From: Mycobacterium sp. M26
GTDB lineage: Bacteria > Actinomycetota > Actinomycetes > Mycobacteriales > Mycobacteriaceae
Length of the DNA: 64,000 nt
Reading direction: 5' to 3'
NCBI RefSeq assembly: GCF_001494595.1
Contig: NZ_LN929908.1
Location: forward strand, 2,765,716-2,829,715
Positions 23,282 through 32,057 of the stretch are shown in pieces. The stretch's first letter is position 1. Each line of letters opens with the position of its first letter. A program made the translations under genes and the position numbers. The notes below the pieces were generated by a model that ran no database searches, was not told the origin of the DNA, and was given only the letters and a program-made list of their open reading frames with translations.

Positions 23282-24817
23282 ATGCCCGACCTGACGCTGT
23301 CTGATATCTGCGCCGAGCACCGCAGACGCTTTCCCGACCGACTTGCGGTCATCGACGGCGACACTCGGCTGACATGGCCGCAGTTCGACGACCGGGTGAA
23401 CCAGGCCGCACGACTACTCGCCGACCGCGGAGTGGGCCGAGGCGACCGGGTGTTGTGGCTGGCCCAGTCCTCGTCACGTTTCCTCGAGTTGATGCTCGCC
23501 TGTGCACGACTGGGTGCGATGATCTGTCCGGTCAACTGGCGGCAGTCCGGCGATGAATTGGCCTTTGTCATAGAGGATTTCGATCCGGCGGTCATCGTCT
23601 GGCAGGAGATGGAGATCGGCGAGCAGGTATCTGCCGCCCGCAGCCTGGCAGGTGCCGAGGCACACTGGATCCAGCACGACTCCGATGAAGCCGACGGCTA
23701 CGAGCAACTGCTCGCCGGCTACAGCCCAGACCCGGTGGCGACGGTCGCAGAACGCCACGATGCCGTCCTGGTGATCTACACCGCGGCCATCATCGACCGG
23801 CCCGCGGGATCGATGCTCTCCCATCACAATCTGCTCTCCATGGCGATGCTGACGGGGCGCGCCACCGAGGCGGACCACGAAAGCGTGTTCATCAACTCCG
23901 GTCCGCTGTTCCACATCGGGAACTTCCAGTTCGATTCCTTGCCGGTATTCGTCATGGGCGGGACCAACATCTACGTTCGGCGGGTCGACGAGGCAGAGTT
24001 GCTGAATCTCATCGCCGAGGAGAAGGTGACGTCGGCGTTCCTCATGCCGCCCACGATCTTCGCGATGTTGGAGATGAACAAGACTGCCCAGCGGGACATT
24101 TCGTCGTTGAAGGCCGGCCCCTTCGCGCCGGTGTGGGGCGATGCACTGCCGCCGGACACCCGACCGTGGGCCAGGTACACCGGCGGCTTCGGGCAGACCG
24201 AGGTGACCGGCCTGTCGCTGTTGAACGCCTGGGGTGGCGGCGGGATCGGCAACGCGGGCCGGCCCTCTCCCTTGTGCCAGGTTCGCATTCTCGCCGCTGA
24301 CGGCACCGAGGTACCCGACGGCACCGCCGGCGAGATTGCGGTCCGCGGCGACACGGTGCACCTGGGCTACTGGAACAGGCCTGCGGTCAACGCCGAACGC
24401 TTCCAGGACGGTTGGTGGCTCACCCGCGATCGGGGCCGCCGGGAAGCTGATGGAACGATCGAGTTCATGGGCACGTTGACCAGAATGATTAAATCGGCGG
24501 CCGAAAACATCTATCCACCCGAGGTCGAGCGCTGCCTGCTGTCGCATCCCGCTGTCCGGGATGCCGCCATCATCGGAGTGCCTGATCCACAGTTCGCCCA
24601 GTCGGTCAAGGCGATCCTCGTGCTCGAACCCGGCCAGGAACTGCGCGCCGAGGACGTGATCGACTACTGCCGCAGCCGGATCGCCTCGTACAAGAAGCCG
24701 AAGTTCGTCGAATTCGTCGACGAGATCCCGAAGGTCAACGGCCGAGCCGATTATGACCTTCTTGACGAGCGGTTCGGCGGTGGCGGATATCCGGGCGGAG
24801 CCAACGTCGCCCGCTGA
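23282..24817 (+). CDS. Acyl-CoA ligase-like protein with degenerate core motifs
   Basis: A 511-residue protein with the overall AMP-ligase fold: N-terminal LTWPQFDDRVNQAARLLADRGVGRGDRV, then SGPLFHIGNFQF and IKSAAENIYPPEVERCL. The usual P-loop TSGTTGxPKG is replaced by YTAAIIDRPAGSM. The YRTGD loop is LTRDRG, and the C-terminal GK motif is NGRADYDLL, so the catalytic lysine is replaced by arginine. Some mycobacterial FadD proteins, as I recall, carry a YTAA-type P-loop, so this may be a variant class and not a decayed gene. The frame is intact and full length. It is divergent from the thioesterase. Confidence 0.85.
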   Translation: MPDLTLSDICAEHRRRFPDRLAVIDGDTRLTWPQFDDRVNQAARLLADRGVGRGDRVLWLAQSSSRFLELMLACARLGAMICPVNWRQSGDELAFVIEDFDPAVIVWQEMEIGEQVSAARSLAGAEAHWIQHDSDEADGYEQLLAGYSPDPVATVAERHDAVLVIYTAAIIDRPAGSMLSHHNLLSMAMLTGRATEADHESVFINSGPLFHIGNFQFDSLPVFVMGGTNIYVRRVDEAELLNLIAEEKVTSAFLMPPTIFAMLEMNKTAQRDISSLKAGPFAPVWGDALPPDTRPWARYTGGFGQTEVTGLSLLNAWGGGGIGNAGRPSPLCQVRILAADGTEVPDGTAGEIAVRGDTVHLGYWNRPAVNAERFQDGWWLTRDRGRREADGTIEFMGTLTRMIKSAAENIYPPEVERCLLSHPAVRDAAIIGVPDPQFAQSVKAILVLEPGQELRAEDVIDYCRSRIASYKKPKFVEFVDEIPKVNGRADYDLLDERFGGGGYPGGANVAR

Positions 24818-24820
24818 TCG

Positions 24821-25804
24821 CTAGAGCGCCGAGTACCAGCCGACCAGCCTGTCCCACAGCAACTTTCGGGTGGACGCGAAGTTGTGCATGTGCGCCATCT
24901 GCGGGCAGATGTAGAGCGTTACGTCGCTCGATGAGATATAGGCGCCCGGCTCCGCGTGTGACCTAGGTGCCGTATCGCGCTCACCGAGACCTACGAAGAC
25001 CGGACAGCGCACCGCCGCCGCTTCCTCGGCCACTACTCCTTCGGTGAGGAGGGTGACCGCGCACGCCGGGACGGTGGCGCTGCCGAATACCGGCGCATCC
25101 GCGCGGATCGGGTATCCGCCCTCGGTGTCGGCCCGCAGGATGTCCGGCGGAATGTCCGACCAGAAGAAGGGGTAGAAGAAGTCCGGTATCAACGCCGAGG
25201 CCTGCGCCACGGCGGAAGCCGACAGGCCGACGGATGTGGCTGACTGCTCCACACGTTCGGCAACCAATGTCGCTTCGGCCATGTCGGGGAAGGGCAGCAC
25301 AGTGTGGATCCCGCTGAAGCCGAGGACTGCGATCGCGTCGTAGGTGTTGTGTCTGGCGGCCATCACGATCGTGACGCCGCCGCCCATGGACTGGCCGATG
25401 CCGATGCGGCGGCCAACGACGATCGCCGGATATCCGGGCACGGCGGTGCCGGTCTCCAGGCGCTCACTGATCCGCTCCACTGCGGCATGGTTGGCGGCGG
25501 CGATCTGTTCGACGGTCAGCTCGTTGCAGACCTCCGGCGTGCTCTCGCCGACGCCGAGATGGTCGATGGCGACAACCGCGTACCCACGCTCTGTGTGGTG
25601 AGCGGCCTGCGAGTAATCGGTATGCCCGTCAAAGTGCATGTCGTAGTAGCCACGGCTGTAGCCTCCGCCGGGCAGCGCGAAAACGACTGTGGCAGAGGGA
25701 GGAAGCCGCTCAGGCGGCGGCAGGAAAACCGTGGCCGCGATATCCAGCCGACCGGCGATCCCGCAGCTGCCCGAGACGTCGACCCATAGCTGCGCGCTCT
25801 GCAC
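24821..25804 (-). CDS. Alpha/beta hydrolase
   Basis: A 327-residue alpha/beta hydrolase. The nucleophile elbow GIGQSMGGGV is at about residues 136-145. The His of the triad is probably in PQMAHMHNF near the C-terminus, and an acidic residue follows LGERDTAP. It has an N-terminal oxyanion region ALPGGGYSRGYYD. No signal peptide is evident. The gene ends 3 bp from the ligase stop on the opposite strand, and its start is 2 bp from the amidohydrolase stop, so it is coupled to that gene. It probably cleaves an ester or carbon-carbon bond. Confidence 0.88.
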   Translation of the reverse strand: MQSAQLWVDVSGSCGIAGRLDIAATVFLPPPERLPPSATVVFALPGGGYSRGYYDMHFDGHTDYSQAAHHTERGYAVVAIDHLGVGESTPEVCNELTVEQIAAANHAAVERISERLETGTAVPGYPAIVVGRRIGIGQSMGGGVTIVMAARHNTYDAIAVLGFSGIHTVLPFPDMAEATLVAERVEQSATSVGLSASAVAQASALIPDFFYPFFWSDIPPDILRADTEGGYPIRADAPVFGSATVPACAVTLLTEGVVAEEAAAVRCPVFVGLGERDTAPRSHAEPGAYISSSDVTLYICPQMAHMHNFASTRKLLWDRLVGWYSAL

Positions 25805-25806
25805 GC

Positions 25807-26937
25807 TTACCCGGTGGTCTGCGTGCTCAGGTGCTCAACACTCGGAACTTCGAACAACTCCTCGAAGCTGCCGCGCAGCACCCGATCGGTGATCCGAGGA
25901 TCCACGCCATCAAAGACGTGATGCAACGTCTCCTGGGTATGGCCGTAGGTACCCTCGAGATGCGGGTAGTCGTCACCCCACAACACGTTGTCGTAGCCGG
26001 TGTTCTCGATGATCTGCACAGCGCTGATGTCGTGCTGGAACGAGGCGTACACCTGTGCGCGAACGATCTCGCTTGGCAGGCGGCCCAGCTGCGGCCGGAC
26101 AAACATCCCGTGCTGACGGTATGCCTCATCCATTCGATCACCGATGGCCGGTACCCACCCTGCACCACCCTCTGCCATCAGCACTTTCAGCTCAGGTCGA
26201 CGATCCAGGGCACCACTGGCCACCAGATGGGAAACCACCCTCATGCCGGGGTAGGTCGTCTCCATGTAGTTCACCACAGCGCCGCCGGGTCCCCGGTAAA
26301 CGACGGTCTCCGCGCCGGTGCCGATGTGGTAGGCCAGCACCATCTTGTTCGCCACCGCGGCATCCCACAGCGGTTCCCAGATGTCCAGACCCCATTCCTT
26401 GTCTGCCGACATTCCGCACGGGAGGAACACCGCCTGAAAGCCGTTCTCCGCAGCCCATTCCAACTCACGCACACTGTCGGCGACCTCTACTAGTGGCAGG
26501 ATCGCCGTGGCCATGATGCGATTCTGCCGGCTCATGATGTCGTCACGAGCCCATTCGTTCCACGCGTGCGCAACCGCTCGGGACAACTCGGCATCGACGA
26601 TGTTGGCGCTCCAGAAGCCGATCGACGGGAAGGCCAGCTGGCAGCGGACGCCCTCGCGGTCGAGATCACTGAGCCGAATGTCCAGGTCCCTCATCCCCGG
26701 CGGCCGCATGGCGTCCATGAAATCGTTGAGTTGCCGACTCATGCTGTGGCCGTCAACGGAGATGATCTCGAACTTCTCACCGCGCTCGGTGCGAGGGGCG
26801 CGATCCGCCAATGCCTTCGGAAGCCGCGAGGTCCACAGATCGTCCGGCTCCATCAGGTGCGAGTCCGCCGAGTGCGCCCAGATCTTGGCTCGCGCGTCCG
26901 CCGCGCTTGCGGCCGAGGACGACATCGTTTCGGTCAT
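25807..26937 (-). CDS. Amidohydrolase-2 family protein
   Basis: A 376-residue TIM-barrel metal-dependent hydrolase or decarboxylase (amidohydrolase 2). The metal-binding start is SADSHLMEP and the C-terminal acidic motif is VLWGDDYPHLEGTYGHT; a histidine segment is LAYHIGTG. The ATG 26937 follows AAAGGAG at good spacing. Such proteins in catabolic clusters act as decarboxylases or ring hydrolases on beta-keto or enol acids. It is one of three distinct amidohydrolase-2 genes in this window. Its reaction is not determined. Confidence 0.9.
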   Translation of the reverse strand: MTETMSSSAASAADARAKIWAHSADSHLMEPDDLWTSRLPKALADRAPRTERGEKFEIISVDGHSMSRQLNDFMDAMRPPGMRDLDIRLSDLDREGVRCQLAFPSIGFWSANIVDAELSRAVAHAWNEWARDDIMSRQNRIMATAILPLVEVADSVRELEWAAENGFQAVFLPCGMSADKEWGLDIWEPLWDAAVANKMVLAYHIGTGAETVVYRGPGGAVVNYMETTYPGMRVVSHLVASGALDRRPELKVLMAEGGAGWVPAIGDRMDEAYRQHGMFVRPQLGRLPSEIVRAQVYASFQHDISAVQIIENTGYDNVLWGDDYPHLEGTYGHTQETLHHVFDGVDPRITDRVLRGSFEELFEVPSVEHLSTQTTG

Positions 26938-27054
26938 GTCATGACTCCTTTGGCTTCGCCATGGGGGTTGCGCGGCTGGGTATTCAACGCTCCTTCAACT
27001 ATACGTTGTAATGTTGACGGTGTACAGGCCTTCCGACATGCGGTTTCAGAAACC

Positions 27055-27705
27055 TCAATCGGAGGGAACCGCAGCCCACGTCCGCATCTCGGCAACCAAC
27101 TCAGCCAGGTCGGCAGTCGATGGGGCGCTACGACCCGGCTGCCCGAATGTCGTGGCGAGAAGCGCCCCAACGAAGGCCCGCACCAACCAGGTCACGTCCC
27201 CGCTTCGCACCTGGCCGGACTTCTGGGCAGCTTTGAAGGCTCGGGTCAGGGCGTGGGACATCGGCCGCTCCACCCGGCGCTGAAGCTCCGCGTAGATCTC
27301 CGGATGGTCGAAGGCGTCGGCCGTCACCCGGAGCTGGAGATCCAACGCACCCGACTCCAAGCCCGAAATGAACAGTGCCCCAAGCTCCATGAGATCACTC
27401 GCAAGATCCCCGGTCGGTTCAAACTGCAGTTCGTCGATAGCTCCGAGAGCGGCCCGAAGCAGTTCCTCGGCGTTCGACCAGCGCGCGGCTACCGCCTTGC
27501 GCGTAACGCCGGCTCGCTGCGCCACTTGACGGATGCTGAAGTTGTCGACGCCCGCGATGGCGAGCTCCTGGCGGGCCGCCTGCAGAATCCGCTGCGTTAG
27601 TGCGCCATCCCGCGGTCGGCCGACGCTCGGACGGGTCGCATGGTCGGCAGTGCCCACGCCCGAAGCATCCCACCCCTTGACGCCCGCGCCAACTCTCGAC
27701 ATCAT
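27055..27705 (-). CDS. TetR family transcriptional regulator
   Basis: A 216-residue regulator. The helix-turn-helix is at about residues 40-80: QRILQAARQELAIAGVDNFSI, then QVAQRAGVTRKAVAARWSNAEEL. The C-terminal domain (TRAFKAAQKSGQVRSGD) is of normal TetR size. It is divergent from the P450 at 27747, with 41 bp between their starts, so it most likely regulates that P450 and itself. The start may be M1 or M2 (27705 or 27702). The downstream amidohydrolase-hydrolase pair could also be controlled, as 117 bp separate them. Confidence 0.9.
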   Translation of the reverse strand: MMSRVGAGVKGWDASGVGTADHATRPSVGRPRDGALTQRILQAARQELAIAGVDNFSIRQVAQRAGVTRKAVAARWSNAEELLRAALGAIDELQFEPTGDLASDLMELGALFISGLESGALDLQLRVTADAFDHPEIYAELQRRVERPMSHALTRAFKAAQKSGQVRSGDVTWLVRAFVGALLATTFGQPGRSAPSTADLAELVAEMRTWAAVPSD

Positions 27706-27730
27706 TAGGGGACCATACTGGACCCTTAAT
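27704..27730. promoter_or_regulatory. Operator candidate between TetR and P450
   Basis: ATTAGGG at 27704-27710 and CCCTTAAT at 27723-27730 form an imperfect inverted repeat (revcomp ATTAAGGG) spanning the 41-bp intergenic space. GGGACC and GGACCC flank the centre. It overlaps the TetR start, as expected for autoregulation. Confidence 0.5.
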
Positions 27731-27746
27731 TGATTCGAGCGACCCG

Positions 27747-28958
27747 ATGACCGGATGCCCTGAGTACAACCCGTTCGACCCCGACGTGCTCGAGGATCCG
27801 TTTCCCCGCTACGCCGCCATGCGGGCGGCCTGCCCGGTGCACCGATTCACCGACCACGAACCGCCGTTCTACACCGCGTTCAGGTACCAGGACGTGGTCG
27901 AGGTCGTGATGAATCGAGATGACTGGACAGCCCGCTACGGTCTGTCCCCACAGTTTCAGCGCGGAGTGGGCTTCAACAATGACGGTCCCGAGCATCTGAG
28001 ATTCCGGCGCGCAGTCATGGCGGGTCTCACGCCGAAGGCCGTGGAGGCGCTGACGCCAACCATCACCGCATTGACCGACGGCTTGGTCGCTGACATGCGC
28101 GCCCACGGCCCGGGTGACTTCCACGACCTGTTCGCCTCGCCCCTTCCGGTCGCGGTGATCGCGAAGCTACTCGGTGTCACCGGCGACACCGTCCAGTTCA
28201 AGGAGCTGTCCGATTCGCTGATGGTGGAAGGGATGAACAGTACCGACACCAGCGAATTCCACCGCATCGTCGGTGAACTCGAGAACTACTGGAACCAACA
28301 GCTCGCTCCTCGCAGGCAAGTGCTGGCATCAGTCGACAACCCGGGGCCCGAACATCTCGGCACTGTGGTTCCCGACGACTTGATGTCAACCCTGCTGGTC
28401 TTCCAGGCAGACGACGGTCGGCGGCTGACGGATTTCGAGGTCAGCAACTCGTTGATGAACCTCCTCCTCGCCGGCAACGAGACGACGACGTCACTGCTGA
28501 CGAACCTCATCTGGCGGCTCCTGGAGGTACCGGAGCGGTGGGCGACACTGGTGGCCGACAGATCGCTCATCGACACGGCCATCGAGGAGAGTCTGCGCTT
28601 CGACGCGCCGGTGCTGGGTATGTTCAGAACCAGCGTGCACGACGTCGAACTGGATGGTGTTGCGATCGCTGCGAAGTCGAAGATCCAGGCCAATTACGCT
28701 GCGGCCAACCGGGATCCGGAGATCTTCTCAGATCCAGATGAGTTCCGGCTGGACCGGTCACCTGAGGAGTTGCGTCGCCACATCGCTTTTGGGCGGGGCG
28801 CGCACGTGTGCCCGGGCGCTCAGCTTGGCCGCCTCGAGACGCGGGTGGCACTCAGTGCTTTGCTCGAGAGCTTTCCGACGCTCAGGCTTGACGGAACTCC
28901 CGAGCGGATTGCGCCCTTCAACTTCTGGGGCAGGCGAGCAGTCCCAGTCTCGTGGTGA
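27747..28958 (+). CDS. Cytochrome P450
   Basis: A 403-residue P450. The heme motif is FGRGAHVCPGAQLGR (Cys355), the I-helix LLAGNETTTSLL with canonical Glu-Thr, and the ExxR ESLRF. No dedicated ferredoxin is adjacent; the [3Fe-4S] ferredoxin at 22387 or another could serve. No ribosome-binding site is obvious before ATG 27747. Probably controlled by the divergent TetR. The substrate is unknown, presumably a hydrophobic molecule of the pathway. Confidence 0.95.
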   Translation: MTGCPEYNPFDPDVLEDPFPRYAAMRAACPVHRFTDHEPPFYTAFRYQDVVEVVMNRDDWTARYGLSPQFQRGVGFNNDGPEHLRFRRAVMAGLTPKAVEALTPTITALTDGLVADMRAHGPGDFHDLFASPLPVAVIAKLLGVTGDTVQFKELSDSLMVEGMNSTDTSEFHRIVGELENYWNQQLAPRRQVLASVDNPGPEHLGTVVPDDLMSTLLVFQADDGRRLTDFEVSNSLMNLLLAGNETTTSLLTNLIWRLLEVPERWATLVADRSLIDTAIEESLRFDAPVLGMFRTSVHDVELDGVAIAAKSKIQANYAAANRDPEIFSDPDEFRLDRSPEELRRHIAFGRGAHVCPGAQLGRLETRVALSALLESFPTLRLDGTPERIAPFNFWGRRAVPVSW

Positions 28959-28968
28959 GAAAAGCCGC

Positions 28969-29520
28969 TCAGGCCGCGGGTTGACCGTAGACCGCAACCA
29001 CGACCGTGCGGTCAAGGCTGTTCTCCGACCACACCCCGATAGCCGTGTTGCCGCAGTCCTGCATGATCGCCAGATAGGCGGGGTTGTCGTTCCACTGTCG
29101 CAGTAGTTCAAGACCACTGATTGCCAAGGCGGGATTGATCGCCACGGTCTCAGCAACGACACCGCGAAATCCAGCAGCCTGCGCGCGCTGTTGAGGAGCC
29201 GATCCGTCCGACCCGATGTCCCCGTCGAGGCTTCGGTTGGCCATCATGTCGTTCGTGTGCCATTGCGCCGCAAGCTGAAGCTGTGGGTTCACCTTGATGG
29301 TGTCGGTGCAGCCGGCCTGGTGCTGGATCGTGTACACATTCGACACAATCCCTGCGTTGAGCCGCTTGTTGTCGGCGTCGGCGTTCGGCGCTCCAACGAT
29401 CATCGTGATCATCGCCGTCGCCACGATGCTCACAGCAAGGCTCAGTGACCTAGACGCCCAGCGGCCTGGCAGGCGGTAGTAGTCCAGCGACTGACGACTC
29501 TGACCTATATGGGCAGGCAC
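28969..29520 (-). CDS. Secreted CAP-domain protein
   Basis: A 183-residue protein with an N-terminal hydrophobic signal segment (SLSLAVSIVATAMITMIVGAP) ending in a plausible NADADN cleavage region, then a CAP/SCP-like domain: VNPQLQLAAQWHTNDMMANR, then NPALAISGLELLRQWNDNP. The HTNDM stretch corresponds to the CAP cavity histidine region. The domain is short for the family. GTG 29520 is chosen because AAGGAGGG precedes it, the best ribosome-binding site here; the frame extends to 29574. Function of bacterial CAP proteins is poorly known, and it may bind lipids or sterols. Confidence 0.75.
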   Translation of the reverse strand: MPAHIGQSRQSLDYYRLPGRWASRSLSLAVSIVATAMITMIVGAPNADADNKRLNAGIVSNVYTIQHQAGCTDTIKVNPQLQLAAQWHTNDMMANRSLDGDIGSDGSAPQQRAQAAGFRGVVAETVAINPALAISGLELLRQWNDNPAYLAIMQDCGNTAIGVWSENSLDRTVVVAVYGQPAA

Positions 29521-29593
29521 TGCGCCCTCCTTGCGTCGACGACCAGGCAGCCACGGAGACACGGCGCCCTTCAACTATGTCCACACCACGCAC

Positions 29594-29614
29594 GATATAG
29601 ATTAATTGTATATC
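29594..29614. promoter_or_regulatory. Inverted repeat GATATA-N9-TATATC
   Basis: A perfect 6-bp-arm inverted repeat with a 9-base AT-rich centre, about 75-95 bases before the CAP gene start. It looks like an operator or an AT-rich promoter element. No known box was recognised. Confidence 0.4.
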
Positions 29615-30290
29615 TGTTTATGTCGCCGGTGGCTCGTAGCCGACTTCGATGTATTGCCCGCAAGTTCCGCCGTCGCGAGGCGGGCGCCATGGCAGTGGGC
29701 GTCATTCTTCCCCGAAGCCACAAACCCACTCCGGGCAGTCCGACAATTAGATAAATAATTGTTCGCTAACGAGCACTGGTCGGCGCCGCCGTCCGGGCTG
29801 AGTCCGCCCCATCACGACCGACAGCCACTTAGTGAACCCGGCACTAGCGTGCGGTTTTGTCCCGTCAACCGCGCCCGTGCAGCAAGAAGCGCCGGGCGCA
29901 GGTCACGACAAATCGGGGCCGAAGAGAGCAACTCTGCACTTTGCTGAACACATGGTGCAACCATTTCGAACGAGACCGTGCAGATCGGCGCGCATTGCTT
30001 GAAATGACGAAATCGATTCGGCAAAACCGTGGAGGCTCAACACGCTTATTTGAATTTGCTGGAAAACATTCCACTACCAATCTCTAGGAAACACCATCGC
30101 GTCCGAGTGGACTGCGTATGGCAAATACTAGTGCAGCTGCCCGCAAGCCGGATTCGCTCCCGAAGGCCCACTGTCTCACACAGTATTCGCACCTCATAGG
30201 GCAGAAACGCCACTGCGTCTTCAGCTTCGGAGGCCACCCCGTGGCCTCACCACAGCTAACCAATTGGAAATCTGATAACCGCGATTCAAC

Positions 30291-30352
30291 ACGCGCTGAC
30301 ACGCGTTCCGATAGGGTTGCTCCACGCGAATTGGATGGTGTAGCGTCCATCC
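30291..30352. promoter_or_regulatory. Inverted repeats upstream of the mce operon
   Basis: ACGCG (30291-30295) and CGCGT (30302-30306) form one inverted repeat around CTGACA. GGATGG (30333-30338) and CCATCC (30347-30352) form another around 8 bases, with two further CATCC/GGATG copies just after. They lie 83-144 bases before the TTG start of yrbEA. A candidate regulatory region for the mce operon. Confidence 0.4.
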
Positions 30353-30434
30353 GCATCCGGGATGTGGTTGGCGTCACTACACGGATTGCGCCGGAAAGCG
30401 CATCGATGACTCAGGAGAAGGAGGGCTCAGCGCG

Positions 30435-31205
30435 TTGGCCGCTTCAGACATTGCCCTCAAGCCCGTACGAAGTGTGGGTGAGTTCTTCGCAATGACGCTC
30501 GACACCTTCGTCGCGATGCCACAGCCCCCGTTCGCGTTCCGGGAGTTCATCCTCCAGACATGGTTCGTCGCCCGGGTGTCCCTGCTGCCGACGATGCTGC
30601 TCGCGATCCCCTTCACGACGCTCGTCGTCTTCATGCTCAACATCCTTCTCGGCGAGATCGGTGCTTCCGATGCATCCGGAGCCGGTGCGGCGCTGGGTAC
30701 CGTCAACCAGATCGGTCCGATGGTCACCGTCGTGGTTGTTGCCGGCGCAGGCGCCACCGCGATGTGCGCGGACATCGGCGCACGCACCATCCGTGAAGAG
30801 ATCGATGCGATGAAGGTGCTCGGAATCGATCCGATCCAGCGGCTCGTCGTGCCGCGAGTACTGGCAGCCACGATCGTTGCGCTGATGCTGAACGCCATCG
30901 TGACCCTGGTGGGATTGGTCGGCTCGTTTCTGTTCTCGGTCTACGTCCAACACATCACCCCGGGAGCCTTCGCGGCGAGCCTGACCCTCATCGTCGGCTT
31001 GCCGGAAGTGGTGGTCGCGATGATCAAGGCCATGCTGTTCGGCCTCGCCGCGAGCCTGATCGCCTGCTACAAGGGATTGTCGGTGGGCGGCGGCGCACAG
31101 GGTGTCGGCAACGCCGTCAACGAGACGGTCATCTACACCTTCATGGCCCTGTTTGTGATCAACGTCGTCGTCACGGCCATCGGAATCAAGGCGGCACCGC
31201 ATTGA
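30435..31205 (+). CDS. yrbEA: MlaE-like Mce permease YrbEA
   Basis: A 256-residue integral membrane protein of the MlaE/YrbE permease family, one half of the inner-membrane channel of an Mce lipid importer. The MlaE signature is seen as GARTIREEIDAMKVLGIDPIQRLVVPRVLA at about residues 115-144, with about five hydrophobic helices. The start is TTG 30435, preceded by AAGGAGG at 9-base spacing. It overlaps yrbEB by 4 bases (TTGA), so the complex is translated as a coupled pair. The ATPase MceG is not in this window. Confidence 0.95.
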   Translation: MAASDIALKPVRSVGEFFAMTLDTFVAMPQPPFAFREFILQTWFVARVSLLPTMLLAIPFTTLVVFMLNILLGEIGASDASGAGAALGTVNQIGPMVTVVVVAGAGATAMCADIGARTIREEIDAMKVLGIDPIQRLVVPRVLAATIVALMLNAIVTLVGLVGSFLFSVYVQHITPGAFAASLTLIVGLPEVVVAMIKAMLFGLAASLIACYKGLSVGGGAQGVGNAVNETVIYTFMALFVINVVVTAIGIKAAPH

Positions 31206-32053
31206 CCGCGGGAGCGCCGAGCCATCTCGGTGGCCGGGTGTCGGGCTGGTGGCGAAACATTGTCGACGGCTGGAATCGGCTGGGCCTACAAAGCCAGTTC
31301 TATGCCAAGACGCTGCTGTCCACCGGCGACGTCCTCAAGAACTACCGCATCGAGCTGATCCGTGCGGTCGCCGGAATGAGTTTGGGTACAGGCGCATTGA
31401 TTCTCATCGGCGGCACCGTTGTGATCGTCGGCTTCCTCACACTCTTCGCCGGCGCTGTCGTCGCGGTGCAGGGCTATAACGCCCTCGCCGACGTCGGCGT
31501 GGAAGCCCTGACCGGGTTCACCGCCGCGTTCATCAACACTCGTCTGGCTGCACCGCTGATCGCCACCGTCGGCTTAGCAGCGACCATCGGCGCCGGCGCC
31601 ACAGCGCAGTTGGGAGCGATGCGGATCAACGAGGAGATCGATGCGCTCGAGGTGATCGGTGTCCGTTCGGTGGCCTACCTGGCGTCCAGTCGCGTTGTGG
31701 CCGGCGTGATCGTCGTCATCCCGCTGTTCTGCGTGGCCGTGCTGACCTCATACTGGGCCGCGAAGTTCACCACGATCCTCTACGGCCAGTCCGCCGGTGT
31801 CTACGACCATTACTTCAACACGTTCCTGAATCCAACAGATCTTCTGTGGTCGTTCCTCGTGGTCATCGTGTGCGCGGTGGTCATCATGCTCGTGCACACC
31901 TACTACGGCTACAACGCCACCGGTGGGCCTGCGGGCGTCGGCGAGGCCGTCGGCCGAGCTGTTCGCGCCTCCCTGGTTTTTTCAGTTTTCGTCAATCTGT
32001 TTGTGTCCCTGGCCATCTACGGTCCAACCGGCAACTTCCACCTTTCAGGATGA
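31202..32053 (+). CDS. yrbEB: MlaE-like Mce permease YrbEB
   Basis: The second permease, 283 residues. It has an amphipathic N-terminus, then MSLGTGALILIGGTVVIVGFL and the conserved GAMRINEEIDALEVIGVRSV segment. Start TTG 31202 overlaps the yrbEA stop. It is the partner that completes the heteromeric inner-membrane channel. It ends 4 bp before the mceA start. In mycobacteria such paired yrbE genes always head an mce operon, as here. Confidence 0.95.
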   Translation: MTAGAPSHLGGRVSGWWRNIVDGWNRLGLQSQFYAKTLLSTGDVLKNYRIELIRAVAGMSLGTGALILIGGTVVIVGFLTLFAGAVVAVQGYNALADVGVEALTGFTAAFINTRLAAPLIATVGLAATIGAGATAQLGAMRINEEIDALEVIGVRSVAYLASSRVVAGVIVVIPLFCVAVLTSYWAAKFTTILYGQSAGVYDHYFNTFLNPTDLLWSFLVVIVCAVVIMLVHTYYGYNATGGPAGVGEAVGRAVRASLVFSVFVNLFVSLAIYGPTGNFHLSG

Positions 32054-32057
32054 ACGA

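Larger units (their letters stand above)
29521..30434. other. Gene-free gap before the mce operon, relatively AT-rich
   Basis: About 0.9 kb between the CAP gene and yrbEA with no supportable gene: the open frames are short and none has a ribosome-binding site or recognisable product. Its AT content is visibly higher than its neighbours. It holds the inverted repeats at 29594-29614, 30291-30306 and 30333-30352, and must contain the mce operon promoter. Confidence 0.7.

Noticed and set aside
26566..27600. 344-aa plus-strand frame over the amidohydrolase and TetR
   Set aside because: It crosses two well-supported genes and their promoter region, and has no recognisable domain.
29759..30495. Short frames in the gap before yrbEA as possible genes
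   Set aside because: They have no ribosome-binding site, domain or plausible composition, and one overlaps the yrbEA start. Kept as a non-coding region.
30444..31202. 252-aa minus-strand frame over yrbEA
   Set aside because: It mirrors a well-supported permease gene and is rich in His/Asp/Arg, as shadow frames usually are.
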